From contig NZ_VIWX01000001.1 of assembly GCF_007829955.1 (NCBI RefSeq), forward strand, positions 868,001 to 932,000: DNA of 64,000 nucleotides, read 5' to 3'. Below, one piece after another: positions 16,487 through 25,044 of this stretch (position 1 is the first letter of the stretch; each line of letters starts with the position of its first letter). The DNA comes from Saccharopolyspora dendranthemae. Its GTDB lineage: Bacteria > Actinomycetota > Actinomycetes > Mycobacteriales > Pseudonocardiaceae. The notes below the pieces were generated by a model. It was not told where the DNA came from and made no database searches. It saw only the letters and a program-made list of their open reading frames with translations. Made by a program: the position numbers and the translations under genes.

Positions 16487-18106
16487 TCAGACGAGTTCGT
16501 CGTCTTCGGGGTCGTGCTTGAAGATCGTCTGACCGCGCAGGACCGTGCGCAAGCAGCGCGGCATGGCTGCCTCCGCCGAGAGATCCGGGAGCGGCGGCAC
16601 ACCGGAACGCGGATCGGTCGACCAGCGCTGCACGCGCGAATCGGTGCCGGCCACCACGAGCTCCCCGGCCTCCCAGATCGCGTAGGTCGCGGGCGCGCCC
16701 GGCACCAGCGTGCCGGTCACTCCGTCGTCGACACCCGCAGCACGCCAACCGCCACGGGTGTGCGCGGTGAACGCGGCGCGCGGCGAGATGCCGAAACCGT
16801 CGGTGCGGTGGTTGACCGCGGCCTGCACCGAACGCCACGGATCCACCGGCGTCACCGGCGCGTCCGAGCCCAGCGCCAGCAGCACGCCGTTGGCGGCCAG
16901 CTGCGAGAACCGGTTCAACTGCGTGCCGCGCGGAAGTCCGAGGCGACGCGCGTACATGTCACCGGTGCCGCCCCACGAGGCGTCGAAACCCGGCTGCACG
17001 GAGGCGACCACGCCGAACGTGCCGAGCTCCGCGGCCTGCTTCTCGTCGATCATCTCCAGGTGTTCCAGCCGGTGCCGCATGCTGGCCAGCGCGGGAGCCC
17101 CGAGCAGCTCGGCCGCCTTCCGGAACCCCGCGGTCACCTCGGCGACGCCCGCGTCGCCTATGACGTGGAAACCGGCTTGCAGACCGGCCTTCGTGCAGGT
17201 CACCAGGTGCTCGGCAACGGCATCCGCATCGAGGTAGAGCACACCTGCGGTGCTCGGGTCGTCGGTGTAGGGCTCGCGCAGGGCGGCCGTGCGGGAACCG
17301 ACGGCGCCGTCCACGAACAGATCACCCGCCAAACCCCGAGCACCGAGTTCGCGAGCGCGTTCGACGGCACCGAGCTCACCCCAGTACCCGACGACCTCCG
17401 GCACACCGCCCTGCTGCGACAGGGCCAGCAGCTCGACCAGGTCGTCGGCACCGGAGATGTCCGGTCCGGCGCACTCGTGGACGCAGGCCACGCCCCGGGC
17501 AGCGGCCTGCTGGAGGAACGCCAGCTGCGCCTCCTTGCGCTGCCCGGATCCCAGCGCATCGCGGGCGGCGCGACGCACGTGGTGGTGCGCGACGCGTGTC
17601 AGCGGACCGTCGTCGCACCAGCCCTCGGCGCTGCGCGCCAGCGGGGCGAGGTCGACCAGAGCCGAGGACACCAGCGCGGAATGGACGTCGATGCGCGAGA
17701 GATAGACAGGAGCTCCGCTGGAAGCGGTGTCGATCTCCTCGCGTGTCGGAGGGCGACGCTCCGGCCACCAGGTCTCGTCCCACCCGTGACCCCACACCAG
17801 CGCGCCCGGGTACTCGGCCACGTGGTCGCGCAAGGCGTGCAGGAACTCGGTGAGCGAAGCGCAGCCGGTCAGGTCCAGGCCGCGTAGCAGAAGTCCGGTG
17901 GAGGTGGCGTGCACGTGGGCATCGACGAAGGCAGGCGCGACGAACGCACCTTCGAGGTCGACGACCTCGGCATCGGGGTGCAGCGCACGGCCGACCTCGT
18001 CGGCGCCGAGCCACGAGATGACGCCATCGGTGACGGCCATCGCGGTGGCGGCGGCGTCGGCGGGCGAGTGGATTCGGCCGCCGAGCAACAACGTGGTCTC
18101 GGGCAT
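16487..18106 (-). CDS. YtcJ-like amidohydrolase (amidohydrolase family 3)
   Basis: The protein has 539 residues from ATG 18106, preceded by an AAGGA-type site. The metal-dependent hydrolase signature VDAHVHATSTG follows a beta-sandwich start (LLLGGRIHSP). Further expected elements are HVIGDAGVAEV, HRLEHLEMID and LGSDAPVTPVDPW near the C-terminal barrel strands. It hydrolyses a C-N bond in an unknown substrate. The family includes exoenzyme-like YtcJ and N-substituted formamide deformylase. hrpB follows 14 nt downstream, but no functional link is obvious. Confidence 0.87.
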   Translation of the reverse strand: MPETTLLLGGRIHSPADAAATAMAVTDGVISWLGADEVGRALHPDAEVVDLEGAFVAPAFVDAHVHATSTGLLLRGLDLTGCASLTEFLHALRDHVAEYPGALVWGHGWDETWWPERRPPTREEIDTASSGAPVYLSRIDVHSALVSSALVDLAPLARSAEGWCDDGPLTRVAHHHVRRAARDALGSGQRKEAQLAFLQQAAARGVACVHECAGPDISGADDLVELLALSQQGGVPEVVGYWGELGAVERARELGARGLAGDLFVDGAVGSRTAALREPYTDDPSTAGVLYLDADAVAEHLVTCTKAGLQAGFHVIGDAGVAEVTAGFRKAAELLGAPALASMRHRLEHLEMIDEKQAAELGTFGVVASVQPGFDASWGGTGDMYARRLGLPRGTQLNRFSQLAANGVLLALGSDAPVTPVDPWRSVQAAVNHRTDGFGISPRAAFTAHTRGGWRAAGVDDGVTGTLVPGAPATYAIWEAGELVVAGTDSRVQRWSTDPRSGVPPLPDLSAEAAMPRCLRTVLRGQTIFKHDPEDDELV

Positions 18107-18329
18107 GTCCTTCGTGCTTTCCGCGTTCCGGGGTTCAACTGCGCAGTTCGCTCTTGTCCGGGCGACTCAAAGGCGCCCGATCCCGTGATCGAACTCAGCC
18201 CCCGATCCGCCCCGGCAACGATCGTTCTGACGAGCTTACCCGCACTAAACACCCAAGCTTGAACGTGTCGTGCTTAGCGCGAACGCAAAGCTCAGGCACC
18301 CCGCCCGCGATCAAACCGGTCTGAGCACG

Positions 18330-18881
18330 TCAGCGCTGCGGGGGCTCGTCGAGGCGTTCCGCGCGCACCGACTGCGGAGGGAGGATGATCGGCGTGCCGC
18401 GGTGCGCCGCGGACGTCTCGTCGCCCTCGGTCTCGTCCACGACCTCGCCGTCGAGGTAGTCACCCTGCCGACCGCCGGCTCGGTTGAACCGCTGCTGATG
18501 CAGCCACACCTGGTCCTGCATCTGCTTGGCCCGCTTCTCCGCGGCGCTCATCATCCGCTTGCGCACCAACGCCCTGGATGGCGGCAGGAGCAGCAGCAGA
18601 CCCGCGACGTCGCTGAGGAAACCGGGCAGCACGATCAACAGACCACCCGCTGCGATGAGCATGCCGTCGGAGATCTCGCGGTCGGCCGGCCTGCGCATCC
18701 GGGCGGCCTCGCGAACCTCGCCGAGGGTGCGGCGCCCCTCGCGGCGCAGCAGCCAGCTGCCCACGACCGCGGACAGCACCAGCAGTCCGATGGTGGGCAG
18801 CAACCCGATCGCCTGCCCCAACGCGATCAGCACCGCGAGTTCAGCGACTCCGGCGATGAGCAGCAGCACGAGAATCGGCAC
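18330..18881 (-). CDS. fxsA: FxsA family cytoplasmic membrane protein
   Basis: The protein has 183 residues. Its N-terminal ~120 residues match FxsA: two hydrophobic segments (ILVLLLIAGVAELAVLIALGQ and IGLLVLSAVVGSWLL), a charged loop REGRRTLGEVREAARM, then GLLIVLPGFLSDVAGLLLLLPPSR. The C-terminal tail is longer and polar, as in actinobacterial members. In E. coli FxsA affects phage T7 exclusion by F plasmid. The normal role is not known. The gene is divergent from the anchored SGNH gene, and the 299 bp between them contain nothing I recognise. Confidence 0.85.
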   Translation of the reverse strand: MPILVLLLIAGVAELAVLIALGQAIGLLPTIGLLVLSAVVGSWLLRREGRRTLGEVREAARMRRPADREISDGMLIAAGGLLIVLPGFLSDVAGLLLLLPPSRALVRKRMMSAAEKRAKQMQDQVWLHQQRFNRAGGRQGDYLDGEVVDETEGDETSAAHRGTPIILPPQSVRAERLDEPPQR

Positions 18882-19169
18882 CCAGGACCTCCAGTGATAA
18901 AGCCTTCTACCGCCTCAACGAACGAGGCACCCGAAATTCTCCCAAACCACATCGCCGCATTTCGGGCGAACCTCTCGACAACGGCAACCCACCAGGTGCC
19001 AGCAGCCACAACGCCGCGTAGTCGACGTCCCCACCCCGCCCTCGGCCCTCGTTCAGCGACGCGGCTTCCCCCGTGCGCGGACATGTCGGCGCTCACAGCT
19101 CCGCGCAATAGGAGCGTGAATGCGAACCCGCAACACGGCGGTGCTGCCGTGCCTCCGGCGAGAAGTTCG

Positions 19170-19175
19170 TAGACT
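19170..19175 (+). promoter_or_regulatory. -10 box near start of anchored SGNH gene
   Basis: TAGACT lies 5 nt before GTG 19181 and 8 nt before ATG 19184, consistent with leaderless transcription. Confidence 0.35.
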
Positions 19176-19180
19176 GCCTG

Positions 19181-20251
19181 GTGATGCGGGCGTACAAGTC
19201 GAAATCGCTCATCCTCGTGCTCGTGGGCTGCCTGCTCGCGCTCGCGGTGCTGATCAGCGATCGGAACCTCCCTGGTCTGCCGCTGCAGCCCAAACCATTG
19301 CCGGCCGCCGTGGTGACGGTCGGTGACTCGACGCTGTCCGGAGAAGGCGGGGGCAACTACGTCGCCGGCACGAACGGGGAGGGCGACAACTGGTGTCACC
19401 GCTCCCCCGCCGCGCCGGTGCACCAGCTACCGCTCCCGCCTGACGTGACGCGGATCAACCTGGCCTGTTCCGGGGCCCGCACCGAATCGCTGCGGGCGGG
19501 CCCGGAGCACGTAGGTGTGGAGGAGTCTCAGTCGACGCAGCTGGCGGAGCTCGCCCAGCGCTACCGGATCACCGATGTGATCGTGCAGATCGGGGCGAAC
19601 GACGACCCCGGGTTCTCCGAGGTGGTCAACCAGTGCGTGGAAGCTTGGGCGCGGCGGTCGCCGGTCGGCTGCTCGGCGCAGCTGGAAGGCCCGTGGCAGG
19701 AGCGCATCGCCCGGATGCAGCCGAAGGCGCTGGCAGCGGTGCGCGACATCCGCGCGGCGATGGACGGCGCCGGTTACACCCGCGATAGCTACCAGCTGAT
19801 CATGCAGTCCTACGCCTCGCCGGTGGGTCCGGAGGTGCGGCCGGAGCTGCAGGGCCTGTCCGGTTGCCCGTTCCGGCCCGAGGACCTGGCGTGGATCCGT
19901 GACGTCGGCGTGCCGCAGCTCTCAGCGGGACTCCACGAGGTGGCCCGCGAAGCCGATGCCCGGTTCCTGGACCTCTCCCGTGCGGGCGTGGGCCACGAGG
20001 CGTGCACCGGCGACCCGAAGACCGCGCAGGGCGAGTGGTTCACCCGGCTCACCGTGGACTGGGAAGCGTTGAAGGACGAGAAGCGCGCGCCGCACGCGAT
20101 GCAGGAGTCCTTCCACTCCAACGCGACCGGCCACGCCCAGTTCGCCCGCTGCCTCGGCGAGTTCATGGCCACCACCGATCCGGGCGCCTCGTGCGTGCCG
20201 GACGAACGCGGCAACCTCACGGCCGTCGCGCTGTCGGACGCGCACCGCTAG
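19181..20251 (+). CDS. Membrane-anchored SGNH/GDSL hydrolase
   Basis: The protein has 356 residues from GTG 19181, with ATG 19184 equally possible. An N-terminal signal anchor (SLILVLVGCLLALAVLISD) precedes an extracytoplasmic SGNH domain. Block I is VGDSTLSGEG, block III is IGANDDPGF and the C-terminal His block is ESFHSNATGH. Cysteines in the mature part (DNWCHRS, LACSGA, NQCVEA, GCSAQ and others) suggest disulfides outside the cell. It is likely an esterase or deacetylase acting on envelope or extracellular material. A bidirectional-looking hairpin follows. Confidence 0.82.
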   Translation: MMRAYKSKSLILVLVGCLLALAVLISDRNLPGLPLQPKPLPAAVVTVGDSTLSGEGGGNYVAGTNGEGDNWCHRSPAAPVHQLPLPPDVTRINLACSGARTESLRAGPEHVGVEESQSTQLAELAQRYRITDVIVQIGANDDPGFSEVVNQCVEAWARRSPVGCSAQLEGPWQERIARMQPKALAAVRDIRAAMDGAGYTRDSYQLIMQSYASPVGPEVRPELQGLSGCPFRPEDLAWIRDVGVPQLSAGLHEVAREADARFLDLSRAGVGHEACTGDPKTAQGEWFTRLTVDWEALKDEKRAPHAMQESFHSNATGHAQFARCLGEFMATTDPGASCVPDERGNLTAVALSDAHR

Positions 20252-20264
20252 CGGCCCGGAACCG

Positions 20265-20286
20265 GGTGAGAAGCGAACTTCTCACC
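20265..20286. terminator. Hairpin between convergent SGNH and lrp-like genes
   Basis: GGTGAGAAG (20265-20273) and CTTCTCACC (20278-20286) flank a CGAA loop. It can serve both converging genes. Confidence 0.55.
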
Positions 20287-20315
20287 ACGGCCCGCGCCGC
20301 TGGGTGGGAGGCGCT

Positions 20316-20786
20316 CTAGATCGCGGGCGGGCGGTTCTCGAACGGCGTCGAGAGCACGACCGTGGTCCGGGTGGAGACCTTGGCGGCCTCGCGGATCTGG
20401 CGCAGCAGCTCCTCCAAGCCGAGCGGGGATGCCACCCGGACCTGGAGGATGTAGGACTCATCACCTGCGACCGAGTAGCAGGACTCGATCTCCGGCAGGT
20501 GCTGCAGCCGCTGCGGGTAGTCGTCGGGCGCGGCCGGATCGATCGGCGTCAGCGAGATGAACGCGGTCAAGGGCAGGCCGATCTGCTCACCGTCCACCTT
20601 GGCCGTGTAGCCCTGCAGCGCCCCGCGCTGCTCCAGGCGCCGCACGCGCTGGTGCACGGCGGACACGCTCAACCCGACGCGTTCGGCCAGGTCGGTGAAG
20701 CTGCACCTGCCGTCCCGGGCGAGCTCGCGCAAGATCGCCCGGTCGGTGTTCTCCAGCGGCCCCGGTCCGCCTGTCCGTTCGCTCAC
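20316..20786 (-). CDS. Lrp/AsnC family transcriptional regulator
   Basis: The protein has 156 residues from GTG 20786. An N-terminal winged helix (DRAILRELARDGRCSFTDLAERVGLSVSAVHQRVRRLE) is followed by a RAM/AsnC ligand domain (TAFISLTPID, SCYSVAGDESYILQVRV). The start overlaps the stop of the upstream M24 peptidase gene by 4 nt (GTGA), so the two are translationally coupled. This suggests the regulator responds to an amino acid linked to peptide breakdown, but the ligand is unknown. Confidence 0.88.
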   Translation of the reverse strand: MSERTGGPGPLENTDRAILRELARDGRCSFTDLAERVGLSVSAVHQRVRRLEQRGALQGYTAKVDGEQIGLPLTAFISLTPIDPAAPDDYPQRLQHLPEIESCYSVAGDESYILQVRVASPLGLEELLRQIREAAKVSTRTTVVLSTPFENRPPAI

Positions 20787-21916
20787 GCCGGCAGCACCAC
20801 CAGCTCGTGCGGCTGGTTGTTCACGCTCTCGACGCCGTCCTCGGTGACGATCACGATGTCCTCGATCCGCGCACCCCAGTGACCCTGCTGGTAGATGCCC
20901 GGTTCGACGCTGAAGGTCATACCGGGTTCGAGCACCAGCTCGTTGCCGCCCACGATGTAGGGCTCCTCGTGCACGTCGAGCCCGATGCCGTGACCGGTGC
21001 GGTGCACGAAGTTCTCGCCGAAGCCGGCAGCGGCGATCGGCTCGCGGGCGGCGGCGTCGATCGACTCCGCCGTGGCACCGGGCCGGACGGCGTCCACCGC
21101 AGCCCGCTGAGCCGCCTGCAGCACCGCGTAGGTCTCGCGCACGTCCGCCCGGGCCGGCTCGCCGACCGAGTAGGTGCGGGTGCAGTCGGAGTTGTAGCCG
21201 TTGGCGATCGGCCCGCCGATGTCGATGACGACCACGTCACCGCGCTCGATGACCCGATCGGACACCGAGTGGTGCGGGCTCGCGCCGTGGGGGCCGGATC
21301 CGACGATGATGAAGGCGGCTTCGGTGTGCCCCTCGGCGATGATGGCCTCGCCGATGTCGGCACCGACCTCGGCCTCGGTCCTGCCGGGCTTGAGGAACTC
21401 GGCCATCCGGGCGTGCACCCGGTCGATCGCGGCACCGGCGTCGCGCAGCGCCTGCAGCTCGGTGGCGTCCTTGCGCATCCGCAGCTCGCGCAGCACCGGC
21501 GAGGCCAGCACCTGCTCGGCGCCCGGCAGCTTGGCGCGCAGCGGGAGGGTGTGCAGGGCGGGCATCGCGTCGGCCAGCGCGACCCGCGAGGGGGCGCCCA
21601 GCCGGTCGACCACCAGGCCATGCGAGTCCTGGCCGTCGACCCAGGTCACGACCTCGATTCCGAGCTCGGCCAGCGGGAGGTCGTCGTACCCGGGCGCTTC
21701 GAGCTTGGGCACCACCAGCGCGGGTGTGCCCTGCGCTGGCAGCACCAGGCAGGTCAGCCGCTCGTGCGACTCACCTCCGGCGCCCAGCAGGTACTGCAGG
21801 TCGGATCCAGGCGTGATCAGCAGCGCGTCCAGGTCGGACGCCGCTGCGGTCTGCGCGGCACGGGTCAGGCGGGCCGCGAGCACTGCGGGATCCTGCTTCA
21901 GCGAGACAGTGGCCAT
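20783..21916 (-). CDS. M24B metallopeptidase, Xaa-Pro aminopeptidase/dipeptidase-like
   Basis: The protein has 377 residues. A creatinase-like N-terminal domain (1-135) precedes a pita-bread catalytic domain. The five metal ligands are visible: Asp in VIDIGGPI, Asp in NSDCTRTYS, His in HRTGHGIGLD, Glu in SVEPGIYQ and Glu in ARIEDIVIV. It should cleave peptides with proline at the second position. A TAGGCT box 6 nt before the ATG fits a leaderless start. It is coupled to the downstream Lrp-type regulator. Confidence 0.9.
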   Translation of the reverse strand: MATVSLKQDPAVLAARLTRAAQTAAASDLDALLITPGSDLQYLLGAGGESHERLTCLVLPAQGTPALVVPKLEAPGYDDLPLAELGIEVVTWVDGQDSHGLVVDRLGAPSRVALADAMPALHTLPLRAKLPGAEQVLASPVLRELRMRKDATELQALRDAGAAIDRVHARMAEFLKPGRTEAEVGADIGEAIIAEGHTEAAFIIVGSGPHGASPHHSVSDRVIERGDVVVIDIGGPIANGYNSDCTRTYSVGEPARADVRETYAVLQAAQRAAVDAVRPGATAESIDAAAREPIAAAGFGENFVHRTGHGIGLDVHEEPYIVGGNELVLEPGMTFSVEPGIYQQGHWGARIEDIVIVTEDGVESVNNQPHELVVLPA

Positions 21917-21922
21917 GTTGCA

Positions 21923-21928
21923 AGCCTA
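21923..21928 (-). promoter_or_regulatory. -10 box, leaderless promoter of M24 peptidase gene
   Basis: The minus strand reads TAGGCT, 6 nt, then the ATG at 21916. Confidence 0.4.
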
Positions 21929-22172
21929 ATCCCGCAGCGCGCCGACGCGGTTCACGCGGTCCGGACGTGCTGCGGGAGGTTCGGGGGCCCGCTGCGGGCC
22001 GAGGAATGCCGGGACGGCACCGGTGCGCTGCGGAGCTTCCCGGAAGTACCGCGGTGGTGCGCGCTCTCGACGCCGAGCCGGACCGGAGCACCGCTACCCG
22101 CTCGCGGTCGGCGAGCGCGCGGACCGGCAGGTCGGACGCGTGGACCGGCCCGAGCGTGACAAGCTGGGGCAC

Positions 22173-23102
22173 GTGACCGGACCTCTCATGCTCGTCGATT
22201 CGGCCGGGTTGTGGTTTCGCTCGTTCTACGCGCTGCCTGACTCGTTGACCGCTCCTGATGGCACACCGGTGAACTCGGTGCGCGGCTTCTGCGACATGCT
22301 GGCGAAGCTGATCACCGATCGCCGCCCGTCCCGGCTGGTGGCGTGCCTCGACAACGACTGGCGTCCGCAATTCCGGGTCGACGCGCTGCCGTCGTACAAG
22401 ACCCACCGGGTGGCCGAGGAGGACCCCGACGTCGAGGACGTTCCCGACACCCTGTCCCCGCAGGTTCCGGTCATCCTCCAGGTCCTCGACGCGGCAGGTA
22501 TCGCCACCGCCGAGGCGGAGGGCTTCGAGGCCGACGACGTCATCGGGGCGCTGGCCGACCGGGAGCGCACCGACCCGGTGGAGGTCGTCACCGGTGACCG
22601 CGACCTGTTCCAGCTGGTGCGCGCCGAGCCGCAGGTCCGGGTGATCTACATCGGCGCTGGTCTGGCCAAGGCGCAGGACTTCGGCCCCGAGGAGCTCGCC
22701 GAGAAGTACGCGCTGTCACCGCAGCGCGCGGGGGCCGACTACGCGGAGATGGCGGTGCTGCGCGGCGACCCCTCCGACGGCCTGCCCGGCGTGCCCGGCA
22801 TCGGCGAGAAGACCGCGGCGAAGCTGATCACCCAGTTCGGGTCGCTCGACGCGCTGCTGCGAGCAGCCGCCGACGGCGACGCCCGCCTGACGTCGAGGGT
22901 CCGCACCAAGCTCGCCGAGTCCGCGGGATACCTGGCAGCGGCCCCGGCCGTGGTCAACGTGGTCAGGGACGCCCCGGTCGTGATGGACCGCGAGTCCGAC
23001 GCCGTGCCAGCCGCCCCCGACCTCGACCGGCTGCGCGAACTCCAGTCCAGCTGGGGTCTCGGTGCCAGCGTCGACCGCCTCATCGCCGCCCTCGAAGGCT
23101 GA
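22173..23102 (+). CDS. 5'-3' exonuclease (FEN/Pol I N-terminal-like)
   Basis: The protein has 309 residues from GTG 22173. It is a stand-alone homologue of the 5' nuclease domain of DNA polymerase I. Acidic metal-binding residues are in MLVDSAG, ACLDNDW, EADDVIGALADRE and VTGDRDLFQL. The helix-hairpin-helix-like GLPGVPGIGEKTAAKLI binds duplex DNA. It probably removes flaps or RNA primers, or acts as a back-up to PolA. Upstream in-frame codons exist back to 22023, but the conserved fold begins at MLVDSAGLWFRS. Confidence 0.88.
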   Translation: MTGPLMLVDSAGLWFRSFYALPDSLTAPDGTPVNSVRGFCDMLAKLITDRRPSRLVACLDNDWRPQFRVDALPSYKTHRVAEEDPDVEDVPDTLSPQVPVILQVLDAAGIATAEAEGFEADDVIGALADRERTDPVEVVTGDRDLFQLVRAEPQVRVIYIGAGLAKAQDFGPEELAEKYALSPQRAGADYAEMAVLRGDPSDGLPGVPGIGEKTAAKLITQFGSLDALLRAAADGDARLTSRVRTKLAESAGYLAAAPAVVNVVRDAPVVMDRESDAVPAAPDLDRLRELQSSWGLGASVDRLIAALEG

Positions 23103-23135
23103 GTCACCCGTCGCGGCACCGCACGTGAGACCACC

Positions 23136-24332
23136 TCAGAAGCCGGTGCCGCACCACGGCGCGCGCCGCGTCTGGAACAGCTCGTCGGCCACCGCGAGCG
23201 CCCCCGGCTCGTGAACCTGGACGAGTCCTGCCGCGGCGAGCGCCGACGCCGATTGGTCGCCCAGGTAGAGAGCGGCCAGGGCCGCGGCGTCCAGGGTCAG
23301 CTGCGGACTCTCGTCCGCGGTCGAAACGCCGTCCGGGCCGATCAGGTAGCGGCCCGCGTTGGCGGGCAAGAACCCGTCGGTGACCTCCAGGACCAGCGGC
23401 GCCCCGTGCGCGTAGCCGCGGGCCCGCAGAGCCGCCGGGACGTCGACGAGACGAACCCACAGGTCGTCATCGACTCCGGTGGTGCGGCACGCTCGGCGGT
23501 CGGCCAGCCACCACTCCACGGGTTCGTCGACCGGGCGACCCAGACCGGCCACGGTGTTCACGAGGTCGATTCCCAGCAGGAATCGCCACAGCTCGCTCGC
23601 CGCGATCTCGTTGGCCGCCACCAGGTCCCACACGTCCACAGTGGTCGATTCACCGCGCGACTGGTACACGGCGAACCCGTCGTCCACACCGGAATCGTCG
23701 GCGTGCACGGCGATCACGTGATTCTTCTTCATCACGCCTGCCCGGCCCGGCCACCAGCCCTCGGGGCGGTACATCCGGCCTGCCCGGTCCGCCGCGCAGT
23801 TCCGGTGCAGCTCGGGCAGCAGGTCCCTGGCCCGTTCCTGGGTGACCAGGCGGACCCGCCCGCCACGCGGGACCGAATCGCGCAGTCGCGCTTGCGCGCG
23901 GTCGATCTCGACGTTGCGGGTGCGACAGGCCACTCCGTACCCGAACCGCTCGTAGATCCGTCCCTCGCTGGCGTGCAGCATCGCCACGACTTCGCCGCGC
24001 CGCGCCGCGTCGTCGAGCTGGTGCCGCATCATCCGGGTGAGCAGGCCCTGCCGGGTGGCGTCGGCTCGGACCGCCACCCCGGTCACCGCAGCGGCCGGCA
24101 CCGCCGCTCCGCCGGGCACCGCCAGCGAGCTGGTCATCGACAGAGCCGTGCCCGCGAGCTCACCGTCGACGAACGTGCCGAGCACCCGGCCCGGTTCCAT
24201 CATGGCCCGCGTGTGCGCCGACCACGTCTCCTCGTCGGTCGCAGGCAGGAGCAACGCCTGCCGGAACAGCTCGTTGGCCGTGAAGTACTCGGATTCGGAC
24301 AGCACGCGCAGTTCGGGTTCGCCCACGTCCAC
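23136..24332 (-). CDS. Eis-like GNAT N-acetyltransferase
   Basis: The protein has 398 residues. Tandem GNAT domains are followed by an SCP-like C-terminal domain, as in mycobacterial Eis. The CoA site is VTGVAVRADATRQGLLTRMM. The chain ends exactly in PWCGTGF. In Eis the free carboxylate of the C-terminal Phe takes part in catalysis, so the intact end fits an active enzyme. Eis acetylates aminoglycosides and other amines, but the natural substrate here is unknown. The start is GTG 24332. Confidence 0.87.
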   Translation of the reverse strand: MDVGEPELRVLSESEYFTANELFRQALLLPATDEETWSAHTRAMMEPGRVLGTFVDGELAGTALSMTSSLAVPGGAAVPAAAVTGVAVRADATRQGLLTRMMRHQLDDAARRGEVVAMLHASEGRIYERFGYGVACRTRNVEIDRAQARLRDSVPRGGRVRLVTQERARDLLPELHRNCAADRAGRMYRPEGWWPGRAGVMKKNHVIAVHADDSGVDDGFAVYQSRGESTTVDVWDLVAANEIAASELWRFLLGIDLVNTVAGLGRPVDEPVEWWLADRRACRTTGVDDDLWVRLVDVPAALRARGYAHGAPLVLEVTDGFLPANAGRYLIGPDGVSTADESPQLTLDAAALAALYLGDQSASALAAAGLVQVHEPGALAVADELFQTRRAPWCGTGF

Positions 24333-24368
24333 GATCGTCGCCGACCTCGCGCGCCGCGTCCACCGACA

Positions 24369-24983
24369 TTATTTCGGGTGCCCGACCTCGTAGACGCCTT
24401 GGTCGTTCTTCACGGTCACGGTGACGGTCTTGTCGGCGCCGTTGATCTGGACCCGGCAGTCGAAGCGGTGCCCGACCTCCACCGGCTCGCCGTCCGGACA
24501 GGTCACCGCCCCCACACCCGCGATGGTGTAGGAGCCCTTGAGCGTCTGCGTGACGCCCTTCTCCACGCTGGCCGCGTCGAACACCGAGCGCACGAAGAAC
24601 CCGGGAGCCACGAATCCCAGGACCAGCACCACGGCGAGGACCACCAGCCCACCGGCTCCACCGATGATCCACGGCAACGCCGACCGCTTCTTCTTGGGCG
24701 GAACCGCCGGGAAGCCGAACCCGCCCGGCGACTGGTAGTAGGGCTGCGGCTGCCCGTACCCGTAGGGATGCGCGTACTGGGGCTGCTGGATCGGCTGCTG
24801 CTGCACCGGCTGCACCGGCTGCGCGGGCGGCGGGCCCGCATACCCGCCCTGCTGGGGGTAACCCTGCGGCGGGTACTCCTGCTGCGGGTAGCCCTGCGGC
24901 ACCCCGCCCGGCTGCATCCCAGGCCCCTGGGGCGGCTGCCCCCACTGGGGGTAACCCCCTGGCGGGCCGTAGGGCGACGACAT
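24369..24983 (-). CDS. Pro/Gln-rich single-pass membrane protein with DUF4333 domain
   Basis: The protein has 204 residues from ATG 24983, which has GGAGG 5 nt upstream. Residues 1-95 are Pro/Gln/Gly/Tyr-rich repeats (GYPQQ, GQPQPYY). A PPKKKRS stop-transfer charge cluster and one helix ([21 protein letters not shown]) follow. The outer domain is a ~85-residue DUF4333 ([18 protein letters not shown] with two Cys). The layout parallels the two tandem proteins at 42.9-44.3 kb. Function is unknown. It follows helY by 61 nt and may end that operon. Confidence 0.8.
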   Translation of the reverse strand: MSSPYGPPGGYPQWGQPPQGPGMQPGGVPQGYPQQEYPPQGYPQQGGYAGPPPAQPVQPVQQQPIQQPQYAHPYGYGQPQPYYQSPGGFGFPAVPPKKKRSALPWIIGGAGGLVVLAVVLVLGFVAPGFFVRSVFDAASVEKGVTQTLKGSYTIAGVGAVTCPDGEPVEVGHRFDCRVQINGADKTVTVTVKNDQGVYEVGHPK

Positions 24984-25044
24984 CTGCACCTCCGGACGAC
25001 TTCAGCTGGCGCGGCCGACTGCCAGTGATCCAACCACAGCCGGG